NCBI GenBank assembly: GCA_054601695.1
Contig: BAAHQB010000139.1
Span: 372,001 to 436,000, forward strand
Direction: 5' to 3'
Source of the DNA: Amorphochlora amoebiformis
Taxonomy: Eukaryota; Cercozoa; Chlorarachniophyceae
DNA length: 64,000 nt
Shown one piece after another: positions 1 through 64,000 of the stretch. The position numbers were made by a program, and so were the translations under genes. The notes beneath the pieces were generated by a model. It saw nothing but the letters and a program-made list of their open reading frames with translations. It was not told the DNA's origin and made no database searches. Within the stretch, counting starts at the first letter, position 1. Each line of letters begins with the position of its first letter.

Positions 1-24648
<24,648 letters not shown>

Positions 24649-24877
24649 GTCCCTGAATCACGCTATGGCATCGGACAGATATAATGTATATTGGTTTGGT
24701 AATATAGGATATCATCAGTTGGTTTATAGGGATATTACGGTCAGATATCCTAGCTATAGCGTCAGCAAGGATATCTAGATATCTATAGCATAATATATAA
24801 ATTTATCGCTACCCGGAGATTTTCTTTTTGAATTTATCGGCGTACTCGGCGAATTTCCCGCGCATCCGCAGGCAGCC
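24649..24877. promoter_or_regulatory. Divergent (bidirectional) promoter interval between gene A and RPL24
   Basis: The 229 bp between the two start codons are unique, non-microsatellite sequence. They contain a perfect 14-bp palindrome, GATATCTAGATATC (about 24,769-24,782), several GATATC/TATCC motifs, a pyrimidine run (ttttcttttt) and, directly before the RPL24 ATG, ccgcag/gcagccATGG. That is a strong translation context and also a possible 3' splice site of a 5' UTR intron. Shared regulation is inferred from position only; no TATA box or initiator can be assigned. Confidence 0.5.
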
Positions 24878-29089
<4,212 letters not shown>

Positions 29090-29365
29090 CCACCCCACGA
29101 ACTAACAAACGAACAAACGAAATCTCATCGCGTCCGAACGAAAGATCACTACATTCACTAAATTTTCGATGGCATATCGCTCTCCTAGCAAAGCAGTGGC
29201 ACGTGTCTGTGCACGTGGTGTAGGTGATGTGGATAGCTAGTGTCGAGTGTTTTGTTTGCGAGATTAAGTTGGATTCAATTATGGCCTATTTGTGACAACG
29301 CAAGCTGGAATGTCGTCTGTGTAGATATGTGTGTTATGTAAATATATACACACATATATATACAC

Positions 29366-29415
<50 letters not shown>

Positions 29416-29466
29416 TCATGTGTGTGTATATGCACATATACATATATACACATATATACATATATG

Positions 29467-29498
<32 letters not shown>

Positions 29499-29548
29499 TT
29501 ATTATATATACACTAGATACATACATGATACATATATGCTAGATATGT

Positions 29549-29580
<32 letters not shown>

Positions 29581-30863
29581 ACATATATCCGGAGTGGATA
29601 ATCGTGCTGATCATGAGAAGGACTCAAGATCACTTCGTGAATCATCAAACAGATATGTTGCATCAGCTGCATGCATGATAGACAAGACTGGTCCAGATAT
29701 CAAGATATACTCACTCACTCTCACTCATATACTACTTTAGATACTCAGTGTTTCGACTTTACGTGTCCGCCCGCGGTCTGAACAATTCACAGCTGTAACT
29801 AGAATAAGTTTAGCTACTTGATCATCGGGAAATGACTACAGTACACATAAATAATTTTGCACGTTACACACACATATGGCCGGGCGATATCTAGTCAATA
29901 GATCTCCGTACGAGCATGTACTCTTGTACTGTGAACATGAATACGTACGTTCTGTGCGTGCGTACGTGTATGTGCATACGTATGCGTATACGTATGTACT
30001 CCTTCGTATACGTAGGTGCGTATACGTACGTGTCTAGTAAATAGATCTCCATACGTGCATGTACTCTTGTACTGTGAACATGAATACGTACGTTCTGTGC
30101 GTGCGTACGTGTATATACGTATACGTATACGTATGTACTCCTTCGTATACGTAGGTGCGTACGTATACGTACATACGTACACGTATGTACTCATTCGCAT
30201 ACGTAGGTACGTACGTATACGTACGTATACGTCTCCAGTAACCGTTGTTACCTTTACAAAATGCGTACATTAATGCATATGATACTAGCTAGTACCGTTG
30301 AAATACGTCAGTATCCGCTAGCTATCATTTGCGATGACTCATACAATACAAGCATAAGTTCAATTCAGTGTAAGTGACTTGGACTTGTTGTATTAATGAA
30401 GCTTAATGCGCATATAAATTTACCTAAATGCGCACCGGCATGATCATGAAATCAACCATCAACAGTACGTGTGCAATGTAGGTAATTATATCCAGATGCA
30501 TATGTTTAGGTTACGTATCTGAATTTGTCTAGGATACCTGTATATACTAGATATGTGGCTAGGGCTCTGGACTAATGACCAAATTGTAACATGTTATTTA
30601 TCTAGTGATACCCTCGGATCCAGATAATTATTTGGTTGTGATTACAATCATACTATTCATATGGCAATAAAATATCATTTAGATGTATGCAAAAGCCAGC
30701 CAGTGACTAATCAAAAATATAATACTATAATCTAAATATGGCATACCTAGGTATTTATGCTTAGCATACATACATCGCATATATCTTGCTAACTGAGCGT
30801 GATCATTGTTTGAGTTGTAATCAGAAGTAACTGAAAAAGATATTTGAAAGGCGAAAAAATCGT
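29090..30863. other. Intergenic region between convergent RPL24 and gene B
   Basis: About 1.8 kb, the longest stretch with little microsatellite. It holds the presumed RPL24 3' UTR (with AACAAACGAACAAACGAAA), a TA/TG patch (29,320-29,580), then mixed unique sequence. One 50-codon plus ORF ends near 29,740 but has no splice or homology support. Polyadenylation signals cannot be assigned, although AATAAA occurs at 30,666-30,671 (+). Confidence 0.7.
29885..30240. repeat. Duplicated, palindrome-rich TACGTA segment
   Basis: Two direct copies of about 130 bp starting AGATCTCC(G/A)TACG(A/T)GCATGTACTCTTGTACTGTGAACATGAATACGTACGTTCTGTGCGTGCGTACGTGTA, followed by runs of (G/A)TACGTATACGTAC. The runs are self-complementary and alternate purine-pyrimidine. 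Confidence 0.9.
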
Positions 30864-58457
<27,594 letters not shown>

Positions 58458-58516
58458 ACCCTAACAATTCGAACAATACAAATATATCGCTCAATACATA
58501 TATTTACATAAATATA

Positions 58517-58557
<41 letters not shown>

Positions 58558-58711
58558 CAATACAATATATTATATATATTTGTGAACTCCATTATGTCGG
58601 GGTGTCGGGTATCGGGGTGTCAGGGTGTCGGGTGGTTATGGTGGAGGCGACCTCGCCAGTTGCCTTATGGAAGCGAAGGTTACGATGCAGCCTCCAAACT
58701 AGAAGCGGGCC
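58458..58711. other. Short intergenic region between gene C start and gene D end
   Basis: About 250 bp with a TA tract and a GGGTGTCG minisatellite (four imperfect copies near 58,595-58,640). The plus-strand ORF crossing here has no splice or homology support. Promoter of gene C by position only. Confidence 0.5.
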
Positions 58712-63398
<4,687 letters not shown>

Positions 63399-64000
63399 CT
63401 AACGTCAAATCCAAACACCTCACACAAACCCAAAACATCTTCAACTAACTCTCAAGCCTAACCCATAACAGCCTTACCCATAACCTTACCAGTAGCCTCA
63501 GCAGCAGCCTTAGCCTTAGGCTTAGGCTTAGGCTTAGGCTTAGGCTCAGGCTTAGGTTTAGGCTTAGGCTTAGGCTTAGGCTTAGGCTTAGGCTTAGGCT
63601 TAAGCTTATGCTTGGGCTTAGGCTTAGGCTTAGGCTTAGGCTCAGGATTAGGGTTAGACTTAGGGTTATGCTTACGGTTACGCTAAGGTTAGGGTCAGGG
63701 TTAGGGTCAGAGTTAGGACTAGGCTTCGTGTTAGGCTTGGGGTTAGGCTTAGGCTAAGGGTTGGGGTTAGGGTTAGGGTTTGAAATGGGTTAGGGTTTGG
63801 GTTTGAATTAGGGTTAGGGTTCAAGTCAGACTTAGACTTAGGGGCAGGGTGGTTAGGATTAGGGTTAGGGCGAGGTGAGGATTAGTAGTAGGGTTGTGGT
63901 TAAGATTAACCTCAACGTTTAGGGATAGGGTTTGGGTTAGCCCTAGCATATACATCCCACCTAACCTAACTCTTAAGTATAACCCTGATCCTAAAACATT
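63399..64000. repeat. TTAGGC array and degenerate TTAGGG to the window end
   Basis: After a Cys-free unique stretch (63,399-63,500) with no clear exon, a TTAGGC array of about 22 units (63,508-63,650) passes into degenerate TTAGGG (63,640-63,950) and ends with CCTAACCTAACTC. No gene is seen; it may be intron of gene D. Confidence 0.85.

Noticed and set aside
29549-29740. Plus ORF downstream of RPL24 (ADHEKDSRSLRESSNRY)
   Set aside because: Its start is in a (TG)n tract, it has no acceptor or phase link, and composition alone is not enough.

Overview
This window is nuclear DNA of an intron-rich eukaryote, most likely a protist. Much of it is (TA)n microsatellite, with GA/CT tracts, degenerate TTAGGG (vertebrate-type telomere) arrays, two TTAGGC arrays and many minisatellites. 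The long predicted proteins made of alternating Tyr/Ile, Ser/Leu or Arg/Glu are almost all translated microsatellite. The real coding signal is in short unique islands, typically 20-100 nt, each flanked by a GT donor and an AG acceptor that often lie inside the repeat itself. I read these islands by eye on both strands and required every junction to keep the reading frame. The species cannot be named from this window. The one gene recognised with confidence, ribosomal protein eL24, starts [10 protein letters not shown], closer to the MV(I/L)KT(D/E)LC start I recall from plants and several protist groups than to the animal form (from memory, not searched).

Layout. (1) 1-24,648, minus: gene A, a 37-exon model of about 840 codons that runs off the left edge. 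It encodes a basic N-terminus, a long coiled coil, a Ser-rich disordered stretch, an acidic stretch and a C-terminal part with Cys pairs and weak C2-like features. (2) 24,649-24,877: a 229-bp divergent interval. (3) 24,878-29,089, plus: RPL24 in six exons, 152 aa, the firmest call. (4) 29,090-30,863: about 1.8 kb of mostly unique DNA between convergent genes, with a palindromic TACGTA-rich duplication. (5) 30,864-48,887, minus: gene B, a 35-exon model of 630 aa, function not recognised. (6) 49,582-58,457, minus: gene C, a 17-exon model of 297 aa with a motif of the concanavalin A-like/laminin-G-like family. (7) 58,712-63,398 and probably beyond, minus: gene D, a highly charged protein in which one GA microsatellite and one TTGGGG-type repeat are themselves coding. 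A, B, C and D share one strand; RPL24 is the exception.

The most unusual property is a recurring arrangement here called 'exon-edge echoes'. Beside many exons the introns carry partial copies of that exon, each fused directly to (TA)n. Copies that keep the 5' edge and acceptor lie upstream of the intact exon. Copies that keep the 3' edge and donor lie downstream. I found this at more than a dozen exons in four genes on both strands. It looks like repeated tandem duplication with one end in a microsatellite and the other inside an exon. A second theme is that telomere-like hexamers fill introns mostly with CCCTAA as the sense strand, often touching the splice sites, where CTAAC could act as a branch point.

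Limits. All gene models are manual and rest on splice-site and phase logic, without transcripts or database searches. Individual small exons may be wrong even where the overall gene is right.
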